This document shows, one piece after another, positions 32,907 to 40,735 of a stretch of DNA of 64,000 nucleotides (its first letter is position 1; each line of letters starts with the position of its first letter). Under the pieces are notes generated by a model. That model made no database searches. It had not been told where the DNA came from and saw only the letters and a list, made by a program, of their open reading frames with translations. Source of the DNA: Arthrobacter sp. PGP41 (GTDB lineage: Bacteria > Actinomycetota > Actinomycetes > Actinomycetales > Micrococcaceae); the NCBI RefSeq assembly GCF_002953935.1, contig NZ_CP026514.1:3968001-4032000 (forward strand), written 5' to 3'. The translations under genes were made by a program, and so were the position numbers.

Positions 32907-34308
32907 GAACAGCGCCAGCGCTCCCGGGGCCACGCAGCCGTCCTCGGAACTTGAATCCGGGACCCGGGCCACCAGCAAGGGCCGCATCTTGGCATGGGCG
33001 TCCTGGGACTGGGGATCGGCGGCCTTCAACGCGGTGATGACGACGTTCGTTTTCACCGTCTACCTCACCTCCAACGCCTTCGGCGGCGAAGACCGGGCCT
33101 CGGCGGTCCTCGGAGGTGCGCTGGCAGTCGCAGGCCTGGCCATCGCACTGCTGGCACCGGTCACCGGCCAGCGCTCAGACGCCGGCGGCCGGCGGAAGCT
33201 GTGGCTGGGAGTCAACACGGCCGCCGTCGCCATCCTCACGGCGCTGTGTTTCTTCGTGTTCCCGCAGCCGGAATTCCTGCTGCTGGGCGTGACCCTCATT
33301 GCGCTGGGCAACGTGTTCTTCGAGTTCGCCGGCGTCAACTACAACGCCATGCTCGCGCAGATCTCCACGCCACGGAACATCGGCAAGGTCAGCGGCTTCG
33401 GTTGGGGCGCGGGCTACCTCGGCGGCATCGTGGCCCTGCTGATCGTGCTCCAGCTGTTCGTCCAGCCCCGCTTTGACTGGTTCGGGGCGTCCACGCAGGA
33501 CAGCTTGAACATCCGCCTGGTGGCAGTCTTTTCAGCGCTCTGGTTCTTCATCTTCGCCCTTCCCGTGCTGTTCGCCGTTCCCGAACTCCCCCGCGCCGCC
33601 CAGGCACGGCGGCTGGGCTTCCTGGCCAGCTACGGCCTGCTGGTCCGGCGGATCAAGGCCATCTATGCCACCAGCCCGCACACCATCTACTTCCTGCTGG
33701 CCAGCGCCGTGTTCCGTGACGGCCTGGCCGCCGTCTTCACCTTCGGCGGGATCATCGCCGCGGGCACCTTCGGCTTTGAGCTGTCCCAGGTGATTTTCTT
33801 CGCCATCTTCGGGAACGTGGTGGCGGCCGTGGGCGCGGTCATCGGCGGGTTCCTGGACGACCGGATCGGCCCCAAGCGGGTGATCATTGGATCGCTGGCG
33901 GGCCTCCTGGTTGCCGGCACGGCCATCCTGGTGCTCGGAAACGGCGACTACGTGTTCCTGGGCATGGCCTGGGCCGGCAGCACCACCTTCTGGGTATTCG
34001 GGCTCTTCCTTTGCCTGTTCGTGGGGCCCGCCCAGTCCTCATCACGGGCCTACCTGGCCCGGCTCGCCCCGCACGGGGAATCCGGCGAGCTCTTCGGCCT
34101 CTACGCCACCACAGGCCGCGCCGTCAGCTTCCTGGCGCCGGCGCTCTTCACTTTGAGCATCGCGGCGGCCACTCCGTTCGTGGCGCAGGGCGAGGCGCAG
34201 CGCTGGGGCATCCTGGGCATCATGGTGGTTCTCCTGGCCGGGCTGCTGGTCCTGCTGCCGGTCAAGTCCCCGGACAAGGCCCCCATCGCGGTGGTTCCGG
34301 CCACCTAG
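32905..34308 (+). CDS. UMF1/Atg22-like MFS transporter
   Basis: 467 residues, 12 membrane helices. Family traits: WASWDWGSAAFNAVMTTFVF near the N-terminus, GNVFFEFAGVNYNAMLAQIS, GFGWGAGYLGGIVALLIVL and GPAQSSSRAYLARLAPHGES, all characteristic of the UMF1 (unknown major facilitator) family related to yeast Atg22 amino-acid effluxer. Substrate unknown; amino-acid export is possible. ATG 32905 is preferred to 32896 because it lies 7 nt after TACGAT. The site is covered by a perfect palindrome, suggesting a dedicated repressor encoded elsewhere. Confidence 0.85.
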   Translation: MNSASAPGATQPSSELESGTRATSKGRILAWASWDWGSAAFNAVMTTFVFTVYLTSNAFGGEDRASAVLGGALAVAGLAIALLAPVTGQRSDAGGRRKLWLGVNTAAVAILTALCFFVFPQPEFLLLGVTLIALGNVFFEFAGVNYNAMLAQISTPRNIGKVSGFGWGAGYLGGIVALLIVLQLFVQPRFDWFGASTQDSLNIRLVAVFSALWFFIFALPVLFAVPELPRAAQARRLGFLASYGLLVRRIKAIYATSPHTIYFLLASAVFRDGLAAVFTFGGIIAAGTFGFELSQVIFFAIFGNVVAAVGAVIGGFLDDRIGPKRVIIGSLAGLLVAGTAILVLGNGDYVFLGMAWAGSTTFWVFGLFLCLFVGPAQSSSRAYLARLAPHGESGELFGLYATTGRAVSFLAPALFTLSIAAATPFVAQGEAQRWGILGIMVVLLAGLLVLLPVKSPDKAPIAVVPAT

Positions 34309-34396
34309 GTGCCAGCGGTTTCACGGCATGCCGGCTGGCCCTGCGATACCTCCCGGTCCCGTGTCCGCCCCCACACCAACCGGGGCCTGGGGAGAC

Positions 34397-34402
34397 TAGG
34401 CT
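34397..34402 (+). promoter_or_regulatory. -10 hexamer TAGGCT, leaderless layout for the KhtT-like gene
   Basis: TAGGCT, 6 nt, ATG 34409. Confidence 0.5.
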
Positions 34403-34408
34403 GGGAGC

Positions 34409-34891
34409 ATGAACGTGGACGAAACCGACCTTCCCGGCTTGGGCCGGCGCAAGGATTTCATGACTGCCTCCGGCCGCCGGATCGGCGTGGTGGAGCTGCG
34501 TGAGGGCCAGACGGAACTCATTGTTTCCGCCTGGGACGATCCCGATACCTGCCAGGCATCCATACCCCTTACCAGCGAAGAGGCCGCAACCCTCGGCAAT
34601 CTCCTCGGCGGGCAGCACCTGGCCATGAAGCTGACGGAAGAGCACAAGGACGTTCCGGGAATTGTGACCCGGCAGTTCTCCATCGCTCCAGACTCCCCGT
34701 TCCAGAACCAGCCCATGGGCAAGGCCTGCATCCGTACCAGGTGCGGCGTCTCCATCGTGGCCATCATGCGCGAAGGCGAGGTGCTCCCCTCGCCGGGACC
34801 CGACGTCGTCCTTCACACAGGCGACCTGCTGGTGGCTGTAGGCACCCAGGAAGGTCTCGACGCAGCAGCCGATATCCTGCGTAACGGATAA
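34409..34891 (+). CDS. Antiporter regulatory subunit (KhtT-like, TrkA-C domain)
   Basis: 160-residue cytoplasmic protein. The N-terminal half (LPGLGRRKDFMTASGRRIGV) matches KhtT-type subunits. Residues about 85-160 form an RCK-C/TrkA-C domain (SPFQNQPMGKACIRTRCGVS, VLHTGDLLVAVGTQEGLDAA) that binds a small ligand such as c-di-AMP in Bacillus KhtT. Placed 5 bp before the antiporter gene, it should gate that antiporter by ligand or pH. Leaderless-type promoter upstream. Confidence 0.9.
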   Translation: MNVDETDLPGLGRRKDFMTASGRRIGVVELREGQTELIVSAWDDPDTCQASIPLTSEEAATLGNLLGGQHLAMKLTEEHKDVPGIVTRQFSIAPDSPFQNQPMGKACIRTRCGVSIVAIMREGEVLPSPGPDVVLHTGDLLVAVGTQEGLDAAADILRNG

Positions 34892-34896
34892 ACGCC

Positions 34897-36078
34897 GTGG
34901 ATCCGCTGGCCCTGACCCTCGTTGAACTGGGGGCCGTTGTGTTCTGCCTCGGCCTTCTGGCCAGGCTGGCCGGCCGGATCGGAATGTCACCCATCCCCCT
35001 TTACCTCCTGGGCGGGCTGGCCTTCGGGGCCGGCGGGATCGTCAAGCTGGAGGGGATGCAGGAGTTCGCCCATCTCTCCGGGGAAATCGGCGTGATCCTG
35101 CTGCTGCTTATGCTCGGGCTGGAATATACGGCAGCGGAGCTGTTCACTGGCCTGCGGCGCTCCTGGCAGGCCGGCGTCCTGGACCTGGTGCTCAACTTCC
35201 TGCCCGGGGCGGCCCTCGCCTACCTGCTCGGCTGGGGCGGAGTTGGCGCCATGGTGATGGGCGGCGTCACCTACATCTCCTCGTCGGGGATCGCTGCCAA
35301 GGTCATCACGGACCTGGGCCGGCTGGGCAACCGGGAAACGCCGGTGGTCCTGTCCATCCTGGTGTTCGAGGACCTGGCTATGGCCATCTATCTTCCGGTC
35401 CTGACCACCATCCTTGCCGGGGTCAGCTTCATTGGCGGCCTCACCACGGTGGGTATTGCCCTTGCCGTTGTGAGCGTGGTGCTGATGGTGGCATTGCGCC
35501 ACGGGCATCACGTGTCGAAGGCCGTCCACAGCGAGAACTCGGAGGTGTTCCTCCTGAACGTGCTGGGCGCCGCGCTGCTGGTGGCAGGCCTGGCCTCGGC
35601 CATGCAGGTTTCCGCGGCGGTGGGCGCCTTCATGCTCGGCATCGCCATCTCAGGGGCAACGGCCCACAATGCCACCCGCATCCTGGAACCGCTCCGGGAC
35701 CTCTTCGCAGCCATCTTCTTCGTGGCTTTCGGGCTCAACACCGATCCTTCATCCATTCCGCCGGTGCTCGGCTGGGCCCTGGTGCTGGCTGCCATCACCG
35801 CGGTCACCAAGATGGCCACCGGAATCTGGGCAGCCAAGCGTGCAGGCATTGCCAGGCCCGGACGGTTTCGTGCCGGCGCCACGCTCATTGCGCGCGGCGA
35901 GTTCTCCATCGTCATCGCCGGGCTGGCAGTGGCGTCAGGAGCGGTTGCGGATGAACTGGCAGCCCTTGCCACTGCGTACGTCCTGCTCATGGCCGTCATT
36001 GGTCCGCTGGCTGCCCGGTATGTTGAGCCGCTGGTAAGGCCCCTGCTGCGCCCTCGGAGCGTGGCCGCCAAAGCCTAG
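34897..36078 (+). CDS. Cation:proton antiporter (KhtU/KefB-like, CPA2)
   Basis: 393-residue CPA2 antiporter with about 12-13 membrane helices: RIGMSPIPLYLLGGLAFGAG, LLLLMLGLEYTAAELFTGLR, GVTYISSSGIAAKVITDLGR, LVFEDLAMAIYLPVL (conserved E-D of the ion site) and TLIARGEFSIVIAGLAVASG. It lacks the C-terminal RCK domain of KefB; the separate gene just upstream supplies it. Likely K+/H+ exchange. GTG start at 34897, 5 bp after the regulatory subunit. Confidence 0.9.
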   Translation: MDPLALTLVELGAVVFCLGLLARLAGRIGMSPIPLYLLGGLAFGAGGIVKLEGMQEFAHLSGEIGVILLLLMLGLEYTAAELFTGLRRSWQAGVLDLVLNFLPGAALAYLLGWGGVGAMVMGGVTYISSSGIAAKVITDLGRLGNRETPVVLSILVFEDLAMAIYLPVLTTILAGVSFIGGLTTVGIALAVVSVVLMVALRHGHHVSKAVHSENSEVFLLNVLGAALLVAGLASAMQVSAAVGAFMLGIAISGATAHNATRILEPLRDLFAAIFFVAFGLNTDPSSIPPVLGWALVLAAITAVTKMATGIWAAKRAGIARPGRFRAGATLIARGEFSIVIAGLAVASGAVADELAALATAYVLLMAVIGPLAARYVEPLVRPLLRPRSVAAKA

Positions 36079-36108
36079 GTACGCGGGCTTGATGGGAGCC
36101 GTGCGCAC

Positions 36109-36684
36109 CTAAATGGACGTGCGGTGGAAGTTCAGGTGGCTGCGGCTCGCCGTGGGGCCGCGCTGGCCCTGGTAGCGGTTGCCGTACTGGCCCGAGCCGT
36201 AGGGATGCTCCGCCGAGGAGGACAGCCGGAAGAAGCACAGCTGGCCAATCTTCATGCCGGGCCACAGTTTGATGGGCAGCGTGGCCATGTTGGAAAGCTC
36301 CAGGGTGACGTGGCCTGAAAAGCCGGGGTCAATGAAGCCCGCGGTGGAGTGCGTCAGCAGCCCCAGCCGGCCCAGGGAGGACTTGCCCTCCAGCCGGGCG
36401 GCGATGTCGTCCGGCAGCGTGACGGTTTCATAGGTGGAACCCAGCACGAACTCGCCCGGATGCAGGATGAACGGCTCGTTCTGCTCCACCTCCACCAGGC
36501 GGGTGAGTTCCGGCTGTTCCTCCGCCGGGTCAATGTGTGCGTACTTGTGGTTATCGAACAGGCGGAAGAATTTGTCGATCCTCACGTCCACGGAGGACGG
36601 CTGGACCATCGCCGGTTCGTACGGCTCAAGCACGATCCGCTGGGAGTCTATTTCGGCACGAATATCGCGGTCAGAGATCAGCAC
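36109..36684 (-). CDS. dcd: dCTP deaminase
   Basis: 191 residues. Trimeric dUTPase-fold enzyme converting dCTP to dUTP (in actinobacteria often the bifunctional form giving dUMP). Conserved stretches: [59 protein letters not shown] (catalytic region), [17 protein letters not shown] and the C-terminal [12 protein letters not shown]. Start ATG 36684 at the family's usual N-terminus. Convergent with the antiporter gene. Confidence 0.96.
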   Translation of the reverse strand: MLISDRDIRAEIDSQRIVLEPYEPAMVQPSSVDVRIDKFFRLFDNHKYAHIDPAEEQPELTRLVEVEQNEPFILHPGEFVLGSTYETVTLPDDIAARLEGKSSLGRLGLLTHSTAGFIDPGFSGHVTLELSNMATLPIKLWPGMKIGQLCFFRLSSSAEHPYGSGQYGNRYQGQRGPTASRSHLNFHRTSI

Positions 36685-36830
36685 CGTCCCAAATTACCGC
36701 ATGGCTTATCAGTACCCGTTATCCACAACTGCATTCTTTCGTTGTTGCTGGCGTCTGCTGGGGCTAATGTTGCCTCAGTGATTCAGGCGCCGGATGGTCT
36801 CCCGGATGGCCCAACAGAGCTGGGGTTGTT

Positions 36831-38543
36831 GTGAATAGATTGGTGGCGCCCGCTTTTATTGGCGCGCTCTGCGCTTTGGCGCTGGTCTCCTCGGGGGCCG
36901 GCACGCCGCCCCTGCCGCTTTCGCCTGGTGTGACTACTGGAGCGGCGGGCCCGTCCAGCGTCGTCCTGGGCACGGCCACCGTGAAGGACGACGCCGGGGC
37001 CTCCACGGGTGAGGGCCCGGCCGCGTCGGGGCTCACCCCCGCCGTGGAACCCGGCATCCGTCCGGCGTCACCCGCGGGCGCCGACGTCACACTGGCGCCG
37101 GAGCCCGCACCCGCCGCACCGTCAGCTGATGCCCTCGCGGTACCCTCCCCGAGTACGGCCACCGCGGAGCCGGCTCCCGGGGTCCCATGGATTCCGCCGC
37201 TCTGGGCCCCGGATGAAGAACTGGCCTCACCGGCGCCCTCCCGCTTGGCGGCTCCCGAGTCAGTCACGGCCTTGCCTTCGACGGAGGCCCTGGTTCCGGA
37301 CAGCAATGCGGCAGCGGTTCTCACAGTCTTCACCAAGATCAATGAGTACCGGGCGTCCAGGGGCCTTAATCCGGTGAAGTACCACCCAACAGTGGCCGGG
37401 CTGGCGCAGGAATGGTCGGACAGCATCGCGTCCCGCGAGGTGATTGAGCACCGCGCCAGTTTCTGGACCGACCCGCGTGCCCTCAGCCCGAACAACGGCG
37501 CCGGCGAGGTCATCGCCATCCGCACTGACCGCGATGCCGCACTACTCGTGGAATGGTGGAAGAGCTCCGCCGGCCATAACGCCATGCTGCTCGATCCGCG
37601 CTTCAACGTCATGGGCGCCGGCATCTCGTACACGGACCGCACGTACAAAATCTGGGGAGTGGTGAACTTCTTCGGCTACACCACTCTTCCAGCCGGCACC
37701 CTCGACGCTCCCGGCGGCACCGGGTCGGGCAATGCTTTCCCGCCGGCAGCACCGAGCGTATGCGATGCGCCCGTCAAACATATGCCGCCCACGCTTGACC
37801 TCTCCGCCGCCGCGATCAAGGGGCCGGGGGACCTCGTGACCGTGGACTCCGCGGGACAGCTCCTTGCCCGCGCTGCCACCGGCGCGCGCACCTTCGCCGC
37901 AGCCAGGGTCATCGGTTCAGGCTTCGCGGGTGCCAAGGACGTTTTTGTTACCGACTGGGACCGGGACGGCACCTATGACCTCCTGACCCAGTGGACCAAC
38001 GGCACCGTGACCCTGAGCCGGGGCAACGCCACAGGCGGATTCCAGGCCGCTGCCACCCTCGGGAACGGGGGATGGGAGTCCCTCACCCTTGCCGTGGGTG
38101 GCTGGTGCGCCAACAACCGGATGCCGCAGCTTCTTGCCCTGGACGGAGCCGGGAGTCTCTTCCTGTATCCGAACAAGGGCCTGGGCGACCTCGCGGAGCG
38201 CGCCTTCGTGGGCTCTGTTGGCGCCGCCCGGAAGCTGTCCATGGTGGATTACGACGCCGACGGGTTCCAGGATGTCCTCGCGCTGCGTGCTGACGGATCG
38301 GTCCAGCTCCACCGCGGCTGGGGCACCCCCGCGCTGCGCGCCGAAACAAGGCCTACAGTCGCCACCGGCTGGGGAGACGTGACAGGCATCAGGGCACTGA
38401 GGGACGTCACCGGGCTGAACTCCACGGGGCTGGCGCTGCGCCGGGCAACGGACGTTGTCCAGTACTGGGACCTGACCTCTGGAAGCCTCGCGGCGCCGTC
38501 GAACATCCCCGGACCCTGGACCGGACAACGGCTGGCGCAGTAG
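36831..38543 (+). CDS. Secreted CAP-domain protein with VCBS/FG-GAP repeats
   Basis: 570-residue secreted protein. Signal peptide at residues 1-24 (MNRLVAPAFIGALCALALVS), then a Pro/Ala-rich linker to about 155. A CAP/SCP domain follows at about 160-285: INEYRASRGLNPVKYHPTVA, EVIEHRASFWTDP, GAGEVIAI, and SSAGHNAMLLDPRFNVMGAG, keeping the two His and Glu positions of the CAP cavity. The rest (about 310-570) has FG-GAP/VCBS-like blades (VFVTDWDRDGTYDLLTQWTN, MVDYDADGFQDVLALRADGS) with Ca2+-type DxDxDG loops. The likely role is extracellular or cell-wall associated; the target is unknown. GTG start. Confidence 0.85.
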   Translation: MNRLVAPAFIGALCALALVSSGAGTPPLPLSPGVTTGAAGPSSVVLGTATVKDDAGASTGEGPAASGLTPAVEPGIRPASPAGADVTLAPEPAPAAPSADALAVPSPSTATAEPAPGVPWIPPLWAPDEELASPAPSRLAAPESVTALPSTEALVPDSNAAAVLTVFTKINEYRASRGLNPVKYHPTVAGLAQEWSDSIASREVIEHRASFWTDPRALSPNNGAGEVIAIRTDRDAALLVEWWKSSAGHNAMLLDPRFNVMGAGISYTDRTYKIWGVVNFFGYTTLPAGTLDAPGGTGSGNAFPPAAPSVCDAPVKHMPPTLDLSAAAIKGPGDLVTVDSAGQLLARAATGARTFAAARVIGSGFAGAKDVFVTDWDRDGTYDLLTQWTNGTVTLSRGNATGGFQAAATLGNGGWESLTLAVGGWCANNRMPQLLALDGAGSLFLYPNKGLGDLAERAFVGSVGAARKLSMVDYDADGFQDVLALRADGSVQLHRGWGTPALRAETRPTVATGWGDVTGIRALRDVTGLNSTGLALRRATDVVQYWDLTSGSLAAPSNIPGPWTGQRLAQ

Positions 38544-38546
38544 GTG

Positions 38547-39026
38547 CTAGATGGCCGGCTGGAGCTCCAGGACACCCTTGAGGCGTTCCAGCTGGGCCAC
38601 TTCGGAGCGGACGTTCCGTTGAAGCATCCTGTTGAGGAAGCCGAGCCTATTCAGGAAGCCCGGCAGGTTCAGGAATCCGACGGGCCCCTCCGCCCGGGCT
38701 TCGAGGGCGAACCGCACTCGCGTCCCCCCGGATTCCGTGCTGAGGTAATACCCGCCCGAGCGGTGCGCGGGTCCGGAGATTACGTGGAACTCGATCTCCG
38801 CGCCAGGCCTGGCCTTGGTGATTTCCAGTTCCGCCGGAATGCTCAGTCCGGACCGCCCGGCTACCATCTTCCGGTAAACCGCGCCCTTGGCGGCAGAAGC
38901 GCCCTGCAGCAGCGTGACGCTGCGGACCGAGTCGCACCATAGCGGAAGATTGGTGGCATCCAGCAGGTACAGATACACGGCCATGGCGTCACGACTGATC
39001 AGGACCTCGTGCTCCGCAAATGCCAT
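38547..39026 (-). CDS. SRPBCC (START-like) family protein
   Basis: 159-residue protein with a polyketide-cyclase/START-like fold: FAEHEVLISRDAMAVYLYLL, NLPLWCDSVRSVTLLQGASA, EIEFHVISGPAHRSGGYYLS and a C-terminal amphipathic helix. Such small proteins bind hydrophobic ligands; the ligand is unknown. ATG 39026 has AGGAAG about 8 nt upstream; a longer in-frame extension upstream has no support. Convergent with the CAP gene, whose stop is 3 bp away. 39027-39263 upstream holds no gene I can support. Confidence 0.78.
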   Translation of the reverse strand: MAFAEHEVLISRDAMAVYLYLLDATNLPLWCDSVRSVTLLQGASAAKGAVYRKMVAGRSGLSIPAELEITKARPGAEIEFHVISGPAHRSGGYYLSTESGGTRVRFALEARAEGPVGFLNLPGFLNRLGFLNRMLQRNVRSEVAQLERLKGVLELQPAI

Positions 39027-39263
39027 GGGGATCTTCCTGTGTAAACGTGGGCTGGCCGCAGCAGCTGCGCCCCCCGGCACCGCAGCTACCGGTTCAGGTT
39101 AGCCAGCGCTCCGCGCGCCCACCTAGCCAGGGCCGGGGACGTTATTGAAGAGTTACTGGATGACGCGCGGGCCGGCCAGGACACGGGGCTCCGGCGCCCT
39201 GAATGGGCGGGGCGGGCAGACATCTGCGCTAAGCTATGTTCTGCCCCTCTTCGGCGGGGCATT

Positions 39264-39337
39264 GCGGCTGTAGCTCAATGGTAGAGCGCTAGCTTCCCAA
39301 GCTTGATACGCGGGTTCGATTCCCGTCAGCCGCTCCA
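39264..39337 (+). tRNA. tRNA-Gly (anticodon CCC)
   Basis: 74 nt with encoded CCA. Acceptor stem GCGGCTG/CAGCCGC is perfect; D-arm GCTC/GAGC with AATGGTA loop; anticodon loop TTCCCAA (stem CTAGC/GCTTG with one T-T mismatch); T-arm GCGGG TTCGATT CCCGT. A -10-like TAAGCT (39230-39235) lies 28 bp upstream and a small hairpin TGCCCC/GGGGCA sits in the leader. Confidence 0.96.
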
Positions 39338-39436
39338 TGTTGTCAGCGGGGCCGCCAGCGCCCGCCGGGCCCATTAGGTGCCTGCGTGTATCGTCAGAAG
39401 TCAGGAACCTCTTCGGTTCCGCTACAGGAGCAATAC

Positions 39437-39577
39437 ATGGCTGACAAGTCCCCGCGTCAAACAGCATCGAAAAAATCCGGCAAGTCCATCAAGGAAAAGC
39501 GCGCAGACAAGAAGGCCGCTTCCGCCCCCGCCAGCTCCCTGGACATCACGTCCAACAAGGCCGCCAAAAAGAAGTGA
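39437..39577 (+). CDS. Small lysine-rich basic protein
   Basis: 46 residues, about a third Lys/Arg: MADKSPRQTASKKSGKSIKE, then KRADKKAASAPASS. Probably disordered and nucleic-acid- or ribosome-associated; no known domain. Similar tiny basic proteins are common in Micrococcales. CAGGAG lies 7-8 nt before the ATG and a small hairpin (GGAACC/GGTTCC) precedes it. Its TGA overlaps the ATG of the next gene (TGATG), so it may drive translation of the carboxyethylornithine synthase. Confidence 0.75.
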   Translation: MADKSPRQTASKKSGKSIKEKRADKKAASAPASSLDITSNKAAKKK

Positions 39578-40728
39578 TGGGCCCGGAGAAGAAACTGGCC
39601 CTGGGCGTACTGGCATCAACGAAAAAGCCGGACGAGCGCAGGCTCCCCATTCACCCGCTGCACTTTGAGCGCATTGCGCCGGAGGTCCGCGAGCACATCA
39701 TCCTTGAGCACGGCTACGGTGAACGCTTCGGCGTTTCGGATGCGCACCTCGCCACCCTGGTGGGCAGGATGGCCGGCAGGGAGACGCTCCTGGCGGAGGC
39801 CGACGTCGTCCTCCTGCCGAAGCCGCAAGCGGAGGATTTGTCCGACCTGCGGGACGGCCAGGTCCTCTGGGGCTGGCCGCACTGTGTCCAGGACCGTGCC
39901 ATAACGCAGCTGGCCATTGACAAGAAGCTCACGCTGATAGCTTTCGAGGCCATGAACCACTGGGCCAGTGACGGCGGTTTCGGGCTGCACGTCTTCCACA
40001 AGAACAACGAGCTCGCAGGGTATTGCTCGGTGCTCCACGCACTGGCACTGACCGGCTCAACCGGCGACTACGGACGCCGGCTCAGTGCCACAGTCATCGG
40101 TTTCGGCGCTACGGCACGCGGCGCTGTTACGGCCTTGAACGCCCACGGGATCCACGACGTCCAGGTGCTGACCAACCGGGGAGTCGCCGCCGTCGGCGCC
40201 CCCATCCACTCGGTCAACATCGTCCAGTTCGATCACGATGCCGAAGCACCCTTCCTCAGCCAGGTGATCACCGAACGGGGCCGCGTGCCGCTGGCGCCGT
40301 TCCTGGCCGAAAGCGACATCGTGGTCAACTGCACCCTGCAGGACCCCAACAACCCGCTGACCTACCTGCGCACGGAGGACCTCGCGGCCTTCAACCCGGG
40401 CAGCCTCATTGTGGACGTGTCATGCGACGAGGGAATGGGATTCAGCTGGGCCCGGTCCACCACCTTCGCCGACCCCATGTTCACGGTGGGCGGCCACATC
40501 AACTACTACGCAGTCGACCACAGCCCGTCCTACCTCTGGAACTCCGCCAGCTGGGAAATCAGCCAGGCCCTGCTGCCGTTCCTGGAAACTGTCATCAGCG
40601 GCCCCGAGGCGTGGGACGGCAACGAAACCATCTCCCGTGCCATCGAGATCCGTGACGGCGTGGTCCGCAACAAGGACGTGCTCGAATTCCAGAAGCGTGA
40701 AGAGGCGTACCCGCACCTGGCGCTGTAG
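39577..40728 (+). CDS. N5-(carboxyethyl)ornithine synthase-like (AlaDH/PNT family)
   Basis: 383-residue NAD(P)H-dependent enzyme related to alanine dehydrogenase and to Lactococcus CeoA: LGVLASTKKPDERRLPIHPL at the N-terminus, RFGVSDAHLATLVGRMAGRE, Rossmann motif VIGFGATARGAVTALNAHGI, and CDEGMGFSWARSTTF near the C-terminus. The family couples pyruvate with ornithine or lysine side chains to make opine-like amino acids. ATG 39577 is used because it overlaps the stop of the small basic gene; there is no separate ribosome-binding site. Confidence 0.82.
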   Translation: MGPEKKLALGVLASTKKPDERRLPIHPLHFERIAPEVREHIILEHGYGERFGVSDAHLATLVGRMAGRETLLAEADVVLLPKPQAEDLSDLRDGQVLWGWPHCVQDRAITQLAIDKKLTLIAFEAMNHWASDGGFGLHVFHKNNELAGYCSVLHALALTGSTGDYGRRLSATVIGFGATARGAVTALNAHGIHDVQVLTNRGVAAVGAPIHSVNIVQFDHDAEAPFLSQVITERGRVPLAPFLAESDIVVNCTLQDPNNPLTYLRTEDLAAFNPGSLIVDVSCDEGMGFSWARSTTFADPMFTVGGHINYYAVDHSPSYLWNSASWEISQALLPFLETVISGPEAWDGNETISRAIEIRDGVVRNKDVLEFQKREEAYPHLAL

Positions 40729-40735
40729 CCGCGGG

